Shown here: positions 25,128 through 34,559 of the stretch, piece after piece
Numbering within the stretch: the stretch's first letter is position 1
Layout of the letters: the number at the start of each line of letters is the position of its first letter
Source of the DNA: Paraplanobispora takensis
GTDB lineage: Bacteria > Actinomycetota > Actinomycetes > Streptosporangiales > Streptosporangiaceae
DNA length: 64,000 nucleotides
Assembly: GCF_016863195.1 (NCBI RefSeq)
Contig: NZ_BOOK01000020.1
Span: 62,001-126,000, forward strand
Direction of reading: 5' to 3'
The notes under the pieces: model-generated
Told to the model about the DNA's origin: nothing
What the model saw: the letters and a program-made list of their open reading frames with translations, nothing else
The model's database searches: none
Program-made: the position numbers and the translations under genes

Positions 25128-25566
25128 GAGATGCCGGAAAAATCATCTTCTATAAGGAAAATCCCAATTGAAACGTTCTTCTTGATCGGCCACGTACCGG
25201 CCGCGTCCGGTGTTCCAGGGGTTGGTCGATCTGTAACGTTCAGGTAACCCACCCGGAACGGGGGCGCGCCGTACGGATCTCGGTATGCGCTTTCCACCTG
25301 CGGAAACCCTCGTCCGACCTGCCCGGATCGGCCCCCGGGGCGGGCCGCCCGCGTGATTCGGCGGCGATCAGGTCTTGTGCGTCCGCTAGGGGAACGTTTT
25401 AATCCCCGGTAAAGCAGACGTAACACGTCTGTGAGCGATCACAACGTGGTGCTCCGGCGCGCACGGCGACCGGCGGCACGGGCCATCCCCTCCCCGCAGA
25501 GGGGCGCTTCACGACGGTTTGGAAAGCGCTTACCTAGAGGAGCGATCACACAGGAAAGGCGACGGC
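25128..25566. promoter_or_regulatory. Regulatory region before the rhamnogalacturonan operon
   Basis: 439 bp without a gene, rich in operator-like elements. AACGTT cores lie at 25172-25177, 25235-25240 and 25393-25398 (the last within GGAACGTTTTAATC). The dyad AGACGT-aac-ACGTCT is at 25416-25430. GGAAAGCGCTTACC (25521-25534) matches the classic LacI-family operator pattern. The last site lies 33 bp before ATG 25567. The arrangement suggests repression at several sites, possibly with DNA looping. Confidence 0.6.
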
Positions 25567-26205
25567 ATGCCGTACCGCAATCCCCTCGCCTCATCCGCGG
25601 ACCTCGACGGATTCCGGCTGGAGGGGGAGGGGGCGATCTCGTTCCCCCGGGGCAGGATGCGCCTGGAGAGCCTGCGGCCCCCCGAGGACGGGCAGGACGC
25701 CAACATCGTCCTGTGGTGCCCGGAGGACTTCCCCCCGGACGTCACCGTCGAGTGGGACTTCTGGCCCGTCCACGAGCCGGGCCTGTGCATCCTGTTCTTC
25801 CACGCCAGGGGCAGGAAGGGCGAGGACCTCTTCGACCTCGCGCCCCGGACCGGTCCCTACGAGCAGTACCACCACGGCGACCTGGACGCCTACCACGTGT
25901 CCTACTTCCGCCGCATGTGGCCCTCCGAGCGCCGCCTGCACACCTGCAACCTGCGCAAGAGCCACGGCTTCCACCTCGTCGCCCGGGGAGCGGACCCGCT
26001 CCCGGCGGTGCTGGACGCCCAGGGCCCCTATCCGGTGCGCCTGACCGTCCACCGGGGAGAGATCACCTTCCGGATCGGCGAGCTGGTCTCCTTCCGCTGG
26101 CGGGACGAGAGCCCGCTGCCCGGCGGGAAGATCGGGTTCCGGCAGATGGCCCCGATGATCGGGGAGTACGCGAACCTGCGGGTCACCCCGGGGGGTGACC
26201 GATGA
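25567..26205 (+). CDS. DUF1961 / YesU-like protein
   Basis: A 212-residue protein. The sequence pattern (VEWDFWPVHEPGLCILFFHARGRKG, YHVSYFRRMWP, CNLRKSHGFHLVARGADP, RLTVHRGEITFRIGE) matches the DUF1961 family, whose Bacillus member YesU belongs to the rhamnogalacturonan operon. The fold is concanavalin-like and the biochemical role is not established; a carbohydrate-binding or lyase-like role is plausible. ATG 25567 has AGGAAAGG upstream. The stop overlaps the next start (ATGA), so the two are translationally coupled. Confidence 0.78.
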   Translation: MPYRNPLASSADLDGFRLEGEGAISFPRGRMRLESLRPPEDGQDANIVLWCPEDFPPDVTVEWDFWPVHEPGLCILFFHARGRKGEDLFDLAPRTGPYEQYHHGDLDAYHVSYFRRMWPSERRLHTCNLRKSHGFHLVARGADPLPAVLDAQGPYPVRLTVHRGEITFRIGELVSFRWRDESPLPGGKIGFRQMAPMIGEYANLRVTPGGDR

Positions 26206-26822
26206 CCGCCTGGCCGGTCCGGCTCTACGCGGCCTGCGACGAGCTGGTGTGGGCGCTCCGGCTCAACCTCGCCTGGATCGTGTTCACCCTCGCCGGCGGA
26301 GTGGTGCTGGGGATCGGGCCCGCGACCGTCGCGGCGTACACGCTGGCCCGGCGGCACGCCCGGTCCGGGACCTCGCGGCTCTGGCCGGAGTTCGCGGCCG
26401 TCTACCGCCGGGAGTTCGTGCGCGGCTCGCTGCTGGTGCTCCCGCCGCTGGCGGTGGCGGGCGTGCTGTACGGCAACCACCTGTACTTCTCGGCCCTCGG
26501 GCTGGCAACGGCCCCGCCCGGGCTGATCACCTTCGCGGGGTTGCTCGTGGTGGCCGCCGTCACGGCCTACCTGCTGCCCATGTACGTCCACTACGACCTG
26601 CGGCCCCTGGCCTGCCTGCCCAAAGCCTCGCGGCTGGTCCTGGCCCGCCCCGCGTCCACGGTCCTGCTGCTGTTCGTCTTCACGGCGGTGGCGTTCGCCG
26701 CCACGACCTTCCCGTTCCTGGCGCTCGCGCTGGCCGGCGGCGCCTGGATCCAGCTCGACACCTGGCTCTGCCTGCGCTTCTTCGCCGAGAACGAGGCACA
26801 CCTGCACCCGAAAGGCATCTGA
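26202..26822 (+). CDS. DUF624 / YesL-like membrane protein
   Basis: A 206-residue protein with about five hydrophobic helices (for example LAWIVFTLAGGVVLGIGPATVAAYTLARR and TVLLLFVFTAVAFAATTFPFLALALAGG). Length, helix spacing and the GPATVAAYTL segment fit DUF624, the family of Bacillus YesL, which accompanies ABC importers for complex sugars. The exact role is unknown. It overlaps the previous gene by 4 nt, and its TGA shares one base with the ATG of the binding-protein gene. Confidence 0.78.
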   Translation: MTAWPVRLYAACDELVWALRLNLAWIVFTLAGGVVLGIGPATVAAYTLARRHARSGTSRLWPEFAAVYRREFVRGSLLVLPPLAVAGVLYGNHLYFSALGLATAPPGLITFAGLLVVAAVTAYLLPMYVHYDLRPLACLPKASRLVLARPASTVLLLFVFTAVAFAATTFPFLALALAGGAWIQLDTWLCLRFFAENEAHLHPKGI

Positions 26823-28375
26823 TGAACACCACCCCCCGCCGGCTGCTCGCCGGAACGGTCGCGCTGGCCACCGCCCTCCTCGCCTCCGCCTGCGGCAGTG
26901 ACGACGGAGGAGGAGGGCAGTCCGCGGGCAACGAGCTGACCATGATGGTCCCGCTGTTCGGCACCGCCCCCGACCCCGGCGGCGAGGTGCACAAGGCGGT
27001 CGAGAAGGTCGTCGGCAAGAAGCTCAAGATCACCTGGGTGCCCAACGCCGAATACCAGGACAAGACCAACGTCACGCTCGCCTCGGACACGATCCCGCAG
27101 GTCATGGTCATCCAGGGCAAGATCCCCTCGTTCGTCCAGGCCGCGCAGGCCGGGGCGTTCTGGGAGCTCACCGACAAGCTGGACAAGTATCCGAACCTCA
27201 AGGCCAAGTCCGAGCAGGCCGAGCGCAACGCCTCGATCAACGGCAAGGTCTACGGCATCTACCGGGTCCGCCCGCTGCTGCGCTCGGCCGTGCTGTACCG
27301 CAAGGACTGGCTGGACAAGCTGGACCTGAAGGTCCCCGAGACCGTCGACGAGCTCTACGAGGTCGCCAAGGCCTTCACCGAGAAGGACCCGGACGGCAAC
27401 GGCAAGAAGGACACCTACGGGCTGATCATCCCCAAGTGGCCCACGCCGGTCTTCTGCAGCTCAAGCCCGTACAACGTGGTCGAGACCTGGTTCGGCGCCC
27501 CGAACTGCTACGGAGACCGCGGCGGCAAGCTCGTGCCCACCTTCGACACCGAGGAGTTCTACACCGCCAACCGGTGGCTGAAGAAGATGGTCGGGGAGGG
27601 CCTGGTCAACCCGGACTTCGCCACCCTCGACTCGGGCAAGTGGAACGACCCGTTCGTCCAGGGCAAGGGCGGCATCATCATCGACGTCAACGTCCGGGCC
27701 ACTCAGATGTACGGCCTGCTCAAGGAGCAGGACCCGGAGAAGTACGGTGACAAGCTCGCCATGGGCGGCAACCTCAAGCGCTCCGACGGCCAGAAGTTCT
27801 CCTACCCCTTCGACGGCTACAACGGCTTCCTGGCCGTCTCCAAGCAGAGCGTGCGCACCGAGGCCGAGCTGGACGAGGTGCTCAAGGCCCTGGACAGGCT
27901 GGCCACCGAGGAGGGCCAGACCCTGCTGGCCAACGGCATCGAGGGCCGCAACTTCAAGCTGGAGAACGGCTTCGACGTCCCGATCGGCGACGACGACCCG
28001 GCGGTCAAGACCATCAACAACGACGTCGACTTCGCCTTCATCCAGCTCGGCACCTGGGCCACCATCGGCATGGGCGTCTACGACGCCATGCCGGCCAGCG
28101 AGGCCGAGCAGGAGAACCTGAAGCTCCGCAAGGAACTGGTCGAGCTCGACCTGCAGACGGCCGTGAACAACCCGACGCTGCCGATCGTCTCGCCCACCTA
28201 CGTCAGCAAGGGCGCGACCCTCGACCCGATCGTCTCCGACGCCCGGGTGAAGTACCTGGCCGGCGAGATCACCGAGGAGCAGCTCCGGGCCGAGGTCGAG
28301 CGCTGGCACGAGAGCGGCGGCGACCAGGTGATCGCCGAGATCAACGACCTGCACGCCAAGCTCGGCGGCAGCTGA
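26822..28375 (+). CDS. LplA-type sugar-binding lipoprotein of an ABC importer
   Basis: A 517-residue extracellular solute-binding protein. The lipoprotein signal is LLAGTVALATALLASAC with the lipid-modified C24, followed by a Gly/Ser linker. The mature protein has the long family-1 binding-protein layout of LplA/YtcQ proteins (TMMVPLFGTAPDPGGEVHKAVEK, DTIPQVMVIQG, TVDELYEVAKAFTEKDPDGNGKKDTYGL). It would capture oligosaccharides, most likely unsaturated or saturated rhamnogalacturonan fragments given its neighbours, and deliver them to the two permeases that follow. Confidence 0.9.
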   Translation: MNTTPRRLLAGTVALATALLASACGSDDGGGGQSAGNELTMMVPLFGTAPDPGGEVHKAVEKVVGKKLKITWVPNAEYQDKTNVTLASDTIPQVMVIQGKIPSFVQAAQAGAFWELTDKLDKYPNLKAKSEQAERNASINGKVYGIYRVRPLLRSAVLYRKDWLDKLDLKVPETVDELYEVAKAFTEKDPDGNGKKDTYGLIIPKWPTPVFCSSSPYNVVETWFGAPNCYGDRGGKLVPTFDTEEFYTANRWLKKMVGEGLVNPDFATLDSGKWNDPFVQGKGGIIIDVNVRATQMYGLLKEQDPEKYGDKLAMGGNLKRSDGQKFSYPFDGYNGFLAVSKQSVRTEAELDEVLKALDRLATEEGQTLLANGIEGRNFKLENGFDVPIGDDDPAVKTINNDVDFAFIQLGTWATIGMGVYDAMPASEAEQENLKLRKELVELDLQTAVNNPTLPIVSPTYVSKGATLDPIVSDARVKYLAGEITEEQLRAEVERWHESGGDQVIAEINDLHAKLGGS

Positions 28376-28432
28376 CCCGACCTGACGGGGGGCCCGGCGC
28401 GGCCGGGCCCCTCCCGGTGAAAGGAGGCCGCT

Positions 28433-29404
28433 GTGGCCACCGACCTGGCGCCGCCTCCGGTGAAGGCGGTCCCCGACCCGGAGCGCGGCCCCGCGAGGGT
28501 GCCGATCCGCACCGCGCTGCTGCGGTACCGCTGGCTGTACCTGATGCTCGTCCCGGGCCTGGCCTACTTCGTGGTCTTCAAGTACCTGCCGATGTACGGC
28601 CTGACGATCGCCTTCCAGGACTTCGTGCCGTTCCTGGGCTACTCGGGCAGCGAGTGGGTCGGCTTCAAGCACTTCGAGGAGCTGTTCACCGGCCCCGACT
28701 TCGGCCGCCTGCTGTCCAACACGCTGATCCTCGCGCTGCTGACGGTGATCTTCGTCTTCCCGGCGCCGATCATCGTCGCGCTGATGCTGAACGAGCTGCG
28801 GGTCAGCGTGCTCAAGCGCTCGATCCAGTCTTTGATCTACATCCCGCACTTCCTGTCCTGGACGATCGTCGCCTCCCTGACGTACCTGCTGTTCGCGGTG
28901 GACTTCGGGGTGATCGCGAACTTCATCCACGAGGTGTTCGGCGGTCCCCGGACCGACTACGTCGCGCAGGCGGACTGGTTCCGGCCGATCATCATCATGC
29001 AGACGCTGTGGAAGTCGACCGGCTGGGGCACGATCATCTATCTGGCCGCGCTGGCGAGCGTGGACCCGAACCTCTACGAGGCGGCCCGCATGGACGGCGC
29101 CGGGCGCCGGCGGCAGTTCTGGCACATCACGCTGCCCGCCATCCGCCCCACGATCGTGGTCATGGCCATCCTCACCTCGGGCAACCTGCTCGACGCCAGC
29201 TTCGAGCAGATCTGGCTGATGACCAACTCGCTGAACCGATCGGTCGCCGACGTCTTCGACAGCTACGTCTACTACATCGGCATCACCCAGGGCGCCTTCA
29301 GCTACTCCACCGCCGTCGGCCTGTTCAAGGGCCTGGCCGGCGTCGTCCTGATCTTCGGCTCCAACTGGCTGGCCAAGCGCCTGGGCCAGCGCGGACTGTT
29401 CTAG
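28433..29404 (+). CDS. ABC sugar permease, LplB type
   Basis: A 323-residue membrane protein. It has six or so helices and the binding-protein-dependent permease signature YEAARMDGAGRRRQFWHITLPAI, which contacts the ATPase. The N-terminal YRWLYLMLVPGLAYFVVFKYLPMYG is typical of LplB/YteP permeases. The start is GTG 28433 behind a very strong AAAGGAGG. It is followed 12 bp later by the second permease. Confidence 0.92.
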   Translation: MATDLAPPPVKAVPDPERGPARVPIRTALLRYRWLYLMLVPGLAYFVVFKYLPMYGLTIAFQDFVPFLGYSGSEWVGFKHFEELFTGPDFGRLLSNTLILALLTVIFVFPAPIIVALMLNELRVSVLKRSIQSLIYIPHFLSWTIVASLTYLLFAVDFGVIANFIHEVFGGPRTDYVAQADWFRPIIIMQTLWKSTGWGTIIYLAALASVDPNLYEAARMDGAGRRRQFWHITLPAIRPTIVVMAILTSGNLLDASFEQIWLMTNSLNRSVADVFDSYVYYIGITQGAFSYSTAVGLFKGLAGVVLIFGSNWLAKRLGQRGLF

Positions 29405-29416
29405 GGAGCGCCCGGC

Positions 29417-30292
29417 ATGTCGGTCAACCACTACAAGTCCCTCGGCAGCCGCGTCTTCGACGCGCTCAACATCGCGCTGCTCACCGCCCTGGCCCTGGTC
29501 ACGGTGCTGCCGCTGCTCTACGTGCTGGCCGGGTCGTTCGCCACCGAGTCGGAGATCGCCACCCGGCCGTTCTTCCTGTGGCCGGAGAAGTTCGTCACCG
29601 ACACCTACGAGTACATCTTCGGCACCGGCACCTTCGTCCGCGCCCTGATCACCACGATCTGCGTGACGGCGGCCGGCACGGTGGTCCAGGTCATGCTGAC
29701 CTTCACCATGGCCTACCCGCTGGCCAAGCGGTACCTGCCGGGACGCGCGCTCGTGCTGAACCTGGTCATCTTCACGCTGGTGTTCAGCGGCGGCATGGTC
29801 CCCACCTACCTGGTGGTGCGCGACCTGGGACTGCTCGACAGCTACTGGGCGCTGATCCTGCCGCTGGCGATCAACCCGTTCTACCTGATCATCGTCAAGA
29901 GCTTCTTCCAGGAGCTGCCGCAGGCGCTGGAGGAGGCGGCGCGCATCGACGGCTGCAACGAGATGGGCGTCTTCTTCAAGATCGTGCTGCCGCTCTCCAA
30001 GCCGATCATCGCCACGTTCTCGCTGTTCTACGCGGTGGGCATCTGGAACGACTACGTCTCACCGCTGCTGTACATCGACGACTCCGGCAAGTGGACGCTG
30101 CAGGTGCTGGTCCGCCAGCTCACCAGCGCCGACGCCGAGAACGCCCTGGCCCAGCTCGACTCGGTCTTCTTCCCGGCGCAGGGCCTGAAGTTCGCGGTCA
30201 TCGTCATCGCGACGCTGCCGATCCTGTTCTTCTATCCGTTCCTGCAGAAGTACTTCGCCAAGGGCGTGCTGATCGGGTCGGTGAAGGAGTGA
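29417..30292 (+). CDS. ABC sugar permease, LplC/YtcP type
   Basis: A 291-residue membrane protein of the carbohydrate ABC permease family. The start has VFDALNIALLTALALVTVLPLLYVLAGSF, and the EAA-type loop is LEEAARIDGCNEMGVFFKIVLPLSKP. It pairs with the preceding permease to form the membrane channel. No ATPase gene is present in the locus, so a shared ATPase encoded elsewhere (MsmX/MsiK type) is expected; this is established for several Bacillus and Streptomyces sugar importers. Its TGA overlaps the next start by 4 nt. Confidence 0.92.
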   Translation: MSVNHYKSLGSRVFDALNIALLTALALVTVLPLLYVLAGSFATESEIATRPFFLWPEKFVTDTYEYIFGTGTFVRALITTICVTAAGTVVQVMLTFTMAYPLAKRYLPGRALVLNLVIFTLVFSGGMVPTYLVVRDLGLLDSYWALILPLAINPFYLIIVKSFFQELPQALEEAARIDGCNEMGVFFKIVLPLSKPIIATFSLFYAVGIWNDYVSPLLYIDDSGKWTLQVLVRQLTSADAENALAQLDSVFFPAQGLKFAVIVIATLPILFFYPFLQKYFAKGVLIGSVKE

Positions 30293-32994
30293 GGGCCGAG
30301 GGGACGGTGCCCGCGACGGCGACGGCCGGGGCGACGGCGGGCGGGGCGACGGCGCTGCGCTGGCTGGAGGGCCCGTGCCGGCAGGGCGTGAGCTGGGGGG
30401 TGCCCTGGCCGCGCGGCGCCGTACGGCCCGGCACCCCCTTCGCGCTCGCCGGCGGCACGCCCGTGCAGAGCTGGACCACCGCCACCTGGCCCGACGGCTC
30501 GGTCAAGTGGTCGGCCCACGCCGTCGGCCCGCAGGCCGTGCCCGCCGCCTCCTACGAGCTGGTCCCGGGCACCGAGCCCGCCGCGCCGCAGGAGCCGGTG
30601 ACGGTCACCCGCGAGGGCGACGCGCTGCGGGTGGCCGCCGGGCCGGTCGCCTGGGCGCTGCCGGGCAGGGACGGGACCGACCTGATCACGTCCATCACGT
30701 ACGGCGGCGCCGAGATCGCGCGTGAGGTGCGCCTGGTCAGCCTGCGCCAGGACACCCCCGACGAGGACGGCTCGCGCGTCCGCGCGCCGTACACCGGGAG
30801 GGTCACGCGGGTCGTCGTCGAGCAGGACGGCCCGGTGCGCGCGGTCGTGCGGCTGGAGGGCCGGCACGTCCCCGACGGGGGCGCCGGGGGAGGCACTGCG
30901 GAGGGCGCCGGGAACGGCCCCGGGGAGGGCACCGCGGAGGACGGTTCTTGGCTGCCGTTCACCGTGCGCCTGTACTTCTACGCCGGGGCGGCGGACGTGC
31001 GCGTCGTGCACAGCTTCGTCTGGGACGGCGACGCCTCCCGGGACTTCCTGGCCGGTCTGGGCCTGCGGGCGCGGGTGGTCATGCGCGACGCGCTGCACGA
31101 CCGGCACGTCCGGCTGGCCGGTGCGGAGGGCTTCCTCACCGAGGCCGTCCGCGGCCTGACCGGCCTGCGCCGCGATCCGGGCGAGGCCGTACGGCGCGCG
31201 CAGGTCGGGGGCCGTCCGGCCGGTGGGATCGGCGACCCGGAGGTGGCCGATCGCCTCCACCTGATCCCGGCCTGGAACGACTACATCCTCGACCAGGCGA
31301 GCGCCGACGGCTTCACCCTGCGCAAGCGCACCGCGCCCGGCCACGCCTGGGTCACCGTCCCGGCGGGCACGAGGTCGCGGGGGTACGGCTACGTCGGGGG
31401 CGTCACCGGCGGCCTGGGCTTCGGGCTGCGCGACTTCTGGCGGCTGCACCCCACCCGGCTCGACGTCCGCGGCGCCGCGACCGGCCTGGCCGCCGCCACC
31501 GTCTGGCTCTGGTCGCCCGGCGCCCCGCCCATGGACCTGCGCTTCTGGCACGACGGGATGGGCCAGGACACCCACGCCGGGCAGCTCGAAGGGCTGGAGA
31601 TCACCTACGAGGACCACGAGCCCGGCTTCGGCGACCCGCACGGCGTCGCCCGCACCCACGAGCTGAGCCTGCGGGCCTGCCCGGCCACCCCGGCCGCCGC
31701 CGAGCTGGCCGAGTACGCCGCGTTGCTGGAGAGTCCCGGACTGCTGACCGTCACCCCCGGGCGGACGCGGGCGGCGGGCGTGTTCGGCACCTGGTCGCCG
31801 CCCGACCGCTCCGCCCCGGCCGCCGCGGCGATCGAGGACCGGCTGGACTTCCTGGCGGACTTCTACGCGCGTCAGCGCGAGGAGCGCCGGTGGTACGGGT
31901 TCTGGGACTACGGCGACGTCATGCACGCCTACGACCCCGACCGGCACACCTGGCGCTACGACGTGGGCGGCTACGCCTGGGACAACTCCGAGCTCTCACC
32001 GGACCTGTGGCTGTGGTACCAGTACCTGCGCACCGGCCGGGCCGACGTCTTCCGCCTGGCCGAGGCGATGACCCGGCACACCGGCGAGGTGGACGTCTAT
32101 CACCTGGGCCGGTGGAAGGGGCTGGGGTCCCGGCACAACGTGCAGCACTGGGGGTGCAGCTGCAAGCAGCTGCGCGTCTCCAACGCCGCCTACCGGCGCT
32201 TCCTCTACTATCTGACCGCCGACGAGCGCACCGGGGACCTGCTCGACGAGCTGGCCGCGCCCGAGGAGACGTTCCTGGCCGTCGACCCGCTGCGCAAGGT
32301 CCGCCGCGACGTCTACACCCCCGATCCCGTCGCGCTCTCGGTCGGGCTCGGCGTGGACTGGGGGGCGCTGGCCGCCGCCTGGCTCACCCGATGGGAGCGG
32401 CACGGCGACGAGCGGGCCCGGGACCGGCTGCTGGGCACGATGGCCGACATCGGGGCGCTGCCGTACGGCTTCCTCACCGGCGAGGCCCGCCTGGACCTGG
32501 CCACCGGCCGGTTCGACACCACCCGGGAGGTCATCGACGTCTCCCACCTGTCGGCGCTGTTCGGGCTCCCGGAGATCTGCGCCGAGCTGATCGACCTGGA
32601 GCTGGGCGTGCCCGGCTTCGAGCGGGCCTGGCTGGACTACTGCCGGCTCTACCTCGCCCCCGCCGAGCGGCAGGCCGCCGAGGTCGGCCGGGCGCTGTCG
32701 GGCATCTCGATGATCCAGGCGCACAGCAGGCTCGCCGCCTACGCCGCGGCCCGCACCGGCGACGCGGAGCTCGCCCGGCTCGCCTGGCGGGCATTCTTCG
32801 TGGACGAGGGCGACCAGCTCAACGTCAACCCGCTGCAGCGGCAGGACGACTGGCGGCTGACCGAGGTGCGCGGCCCGGCCGTGCTCATGCCGGTCACCGA
32901 GGCGCCGTTCGTCTCCACCAACGACGCCGCCCAGTACGGCCTGGCCGCCATCCAGAACCTGGCGCTCATCGGGGACCGGATCACCGCTCCCTGA
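30289..32994 (+). CDS. YetA/exo-rhamnogalacturonan lyase-like protein
   Basis: About 901 residues without a signal peptide. The layout of an N-terminal beta domain, a middle supersandwich-like domain and a C-terminal helical toroid (WYGFWDYGDVMHAYDPDRH, YDVGGYAWDNSELSPDLWLWYQYLRTG, RHNVQHWGCSCKQLRVSNA) fits the PcRGLX/YetA family, whose characterised fungal member is an exo-acting rhamnogalacturonan lyase (PL26). It would depolymerise imported rhamnogalacturonan oligosaccharides. A Gly/Glu-rich insert (about 30880-30945) interrupts the N-terminal half. GTG 30289 overlaps the permease stop; GTG 30307 is an alternative start. Confidence 0.78.
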   Translation: MRAEGTVPATATAGATAGGATALRWLEGPCRQGVSWGVPWPRGAVRPGTPFALAGGTPVQSWTTATWPDGSVKWSAHAVGPQAVPAASYELVPGTEPAAPQEPVTVTREGDALRVAAGPVAWALPGRDGTDLITSITYGGAEIAREVRLVSLRQDTPDEDGSRVRAPYTGRVTRVVVEQDGPVRAVVRLEGRHVPDGGAGGGTAEGAGNGPGEGTAEDGSWLPFTVRLYFYAGAADVRVVHSFVWDGDASRDFLAGLGLRARVVMRDALHDRHVRLAGAEGFLTEAVRGLTGLRRDPGEAVRRAQVGGRPAGGIGDPEVADRLHLIPAWNDYILDQASADGFTLRKRTAPGHAWVTVPAGTRSRGYGYVGGVTGGLGFGLRDFWRLHPTRLDVRGAATGLAAATVWLWSPGAPPMDLRFWHDGMGQDTHAGQLEGLEITYEDHEPGFGDPHGVARTHELSLRACPATPAAAELAEYAALLESPGLLTVTPGRTRAAGVFGTWSPPDRSAPAAAAIEDRLDFLADFYARQREERRWYGFWDYGDVMHAYDPDRHTWRYDVGGYAWDNSELSPDLWLWYQYLRTGRADVFRLAEAMTRHTGEVDVYHLGRWKGLGSRHNVQHWGCSCKQLRVSNAAYRRFLYYLTADERTGDLLDELAAPEETFLAVDPLRKVRRDVYTPDPVALSVGLGVDWGALAAAWLTRWERHGDERARDRLLGTMADIGALPYGFLTGEARLDLATGRFDTTREVIDVSHLSALFGLPEICAELIDLELGVPGFERAWLDYCRLYLAPAERQAAEVGRALSGISMIQAHSRLAAYAAARTGDAELARLAWRAFFVDEGDQLNVNPLQRQDDWRLTEVRGPAVLMPVTEAPFVSTNDAAQYGLAAIQNLALIGDRITAP

Positions 32995-33029
32995 GCCGTC
33001 GCCCTCTGAGCCGTCCTCGTCGATCGGAG

Positions 33030-33059
33030 CCCGGCCCCCGGTTCCCGCCGGGGGCCGGG
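33030..33059. terminator. Bidirectional hairpin terminator
   Basis: CCCGGCCCCCGG (33030-33041) and CCGGGGGCCGGG (33048-33059) form a perfect 12-bp stem with a 6-nt loop. It lies 35 bp after the lyase stop and 6 bp from the stop of the convergent arabinofuranosidase gene, so it should terminate both. Confidence 0.75.
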
Positions 33060-33065
33060 GACCCG

Positions 33066-34559
33066 TCACGGGCCGAGGCGGATGACGTTCCAGGACAGCG
33101 GGGGCAGCGTCGCGCGCAGCCGGCCGTCCTCGACCGCGGCGCCCTCCAGCGGGCGGGGCCGTACCCGGTCGGGGTCCTCGCGGGTGTTCCTGGCGTGCCG
33201 GTCGTCGTCGGCGAGCGTCTCGTGGGAGAGCACGCGGAGCCCGTCCAGCGTCCGCAGGTCCACGGTCAGCTCCATCGGCCCGTCCAGCGCGCGGTTGACG
33301 GCGAAGACCGTGACGGTGCCGTCGTCCCCGTCGCGCACGGCGGTGGCGTGCAGCAGCGGCGCCTCGCCGTACTTGGCGGTCTCGACGACGGGGGAGACGG
33401 GCTCGACGCGCAGCACCTCGCCGCGGCCGTACCGGGCGGCCTGGGCGAACGGGTGGAAGATCGTCTGACGCCAGGCCGGTCCGCCGGGCTCGGTCATGAT
33501 GGGGGCGATCACGTTGACCAGCTGGGCCTGGCAGGCGATCTTCACCCGGTCCGCGTGCCGGAGCAGGGCGATCAGCATGCCCCCCACGGCGACGGCGTCG
33601 GTGAGCGAGTAGGTGTTCTCCAGCAGCCGGGGCGCCCGCTCCCAGGGCCGGGCCTCCTCCTCCAGCGGCTTCATGTACCAGACGTTCCACTCGTCGAACG
33701 ACAGGGTGATCCGCTTGCGCCGCTTGAGCTTGGCCCGCACGTGGTCGCAGGTGGCCACCACGTCCTCGATGAAGCCCTCCATCGCCGAGCCGGAGGCCAG
33801 GAAACTGGCCGGGTCGTCGTCCTCCTCCCGGTAGTAGGCGTGCAGCGACACGTGGTCGACGTCGTCGTAGGCGGCCGTCAGGATCTCCTCCTCCCAGGCG
33901 CCGAAGGTCGGCATGTCATGGTGGGAGCTGCCGCAGATCACCAGTTCGAGGCCCGGGTCGATCATCCGCATGGCCCGGGCGGCCGCCGTGGCGAGCGTCC
34001 CGTAGTCGGCGGCGGGCCGGTGCCCGATCTGCCAGGAGCCGTCCATCTCGTTGCCCAGGCACCACATCCGGATGCCGTACGGCTCCGCCGCGCCGTGCTC
34101 GGCCCGCAGGTCGGACAGGTACGTGCCGCCCGGGTGGTTGGCGTACTCCAGCAGGTCGCAGGCCTCCTGGACGCCCCGCGTGCCGAGGTTGACCGCCATC
34201 ATCGGCTCGACCCCGGCCGCGCGCGCCCAGGCGGCGAACTCGCCCAGGCCGAACGCGTTGGTCTCGATCGACCGCCACGCGGGCTCCAGCCGTACCCGGC
34301 GATCGGGGCCGACGCCGTCCTCCCAGCGGTGGCCCGAGACGAAGTTGCCGCCCGGGTAGCGCACGACGGTGACGCCCAGCTCGCGGACCAGGTCGAGCAC
34401 GTCACGGCGCAGGCCGTGCTCGTCGGCGGTGGGATGGCCGGGCTCGTGGATGCCGGTGTAGACGCATCGGCCCAGGTGCTCGACGAAGGAGCCGAACAGC
34501 CGGGGGTCGGCGGAGCCGATGGAGAAGGAGGGGTCGAGGGTGAAGGAGGCGCGGTGCAT
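33066..34559 (-). CDS. Alpha-L-arabinofuranosidase, GH51
   Basis: A 497-residue intracellular enzyme (no signal peptide). The GH51 (clan GH-A) catalytic residues are visible: E171 in WCLGNEMDG as acid/base and E290 in SFDEWNVWY as nucleophile. The N terminus (LFGSFVEHLGRCVYTGI, VRYPGGNFVSGHRWEDGVG) and the beta-domain end (LPPLSWNVIRLGP) are characteristic. It removes terminal arabinofuranose from arabinan side chains, which decorate rhamnogalacturonan-I, so it complements the lyase-like enzyme next door. Operator-like sites lie upstream at 34595-34606 and 34694-34707. Confidence 0.94.
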   Translation of the reverse strand: MHRASFTLDPSFSIGSADPRLFGSFVEHLGRCVYTGIHEPGHPTADEHGLRRDVLDLVRELGVTVVRYPGGNFVSGHRWEDGVGPDRRVRLEPAWRSIETNAFGLGEFAAWARAAGVEPMMAVNLGTRGVQEACDLLEYANHPGGTYLSDLRAEHGAAEPYGIRMWCLGNEMDGSWQIGHRPAADYGTLATAAARAMRMIDPGLELVICGSSHHDMPTFGAWEEEILTAAYDDVDHVSLHAYYREEDDDPASFLASGSAMEGFIEDVVATCDHVRAKLKRRKRITLSFDEWNVWYMKPLEEEARPWERAPRLLENTYSLTDAVAVGGMLIALLRHADRVKIACQAQLVNVIAPIMTEPGGPAWRQTIFHPFAQAARYGRGEVLRVEPVSPVVETAKYGEAPLLHATAVRDGDDGTVTVFAVNRALDGPMELTVDLRTLDGLRVLSHETLADDDRHARNTREDPDRVRPRPLEGAAVEDGRLRATLPPLSWNVIRLGP

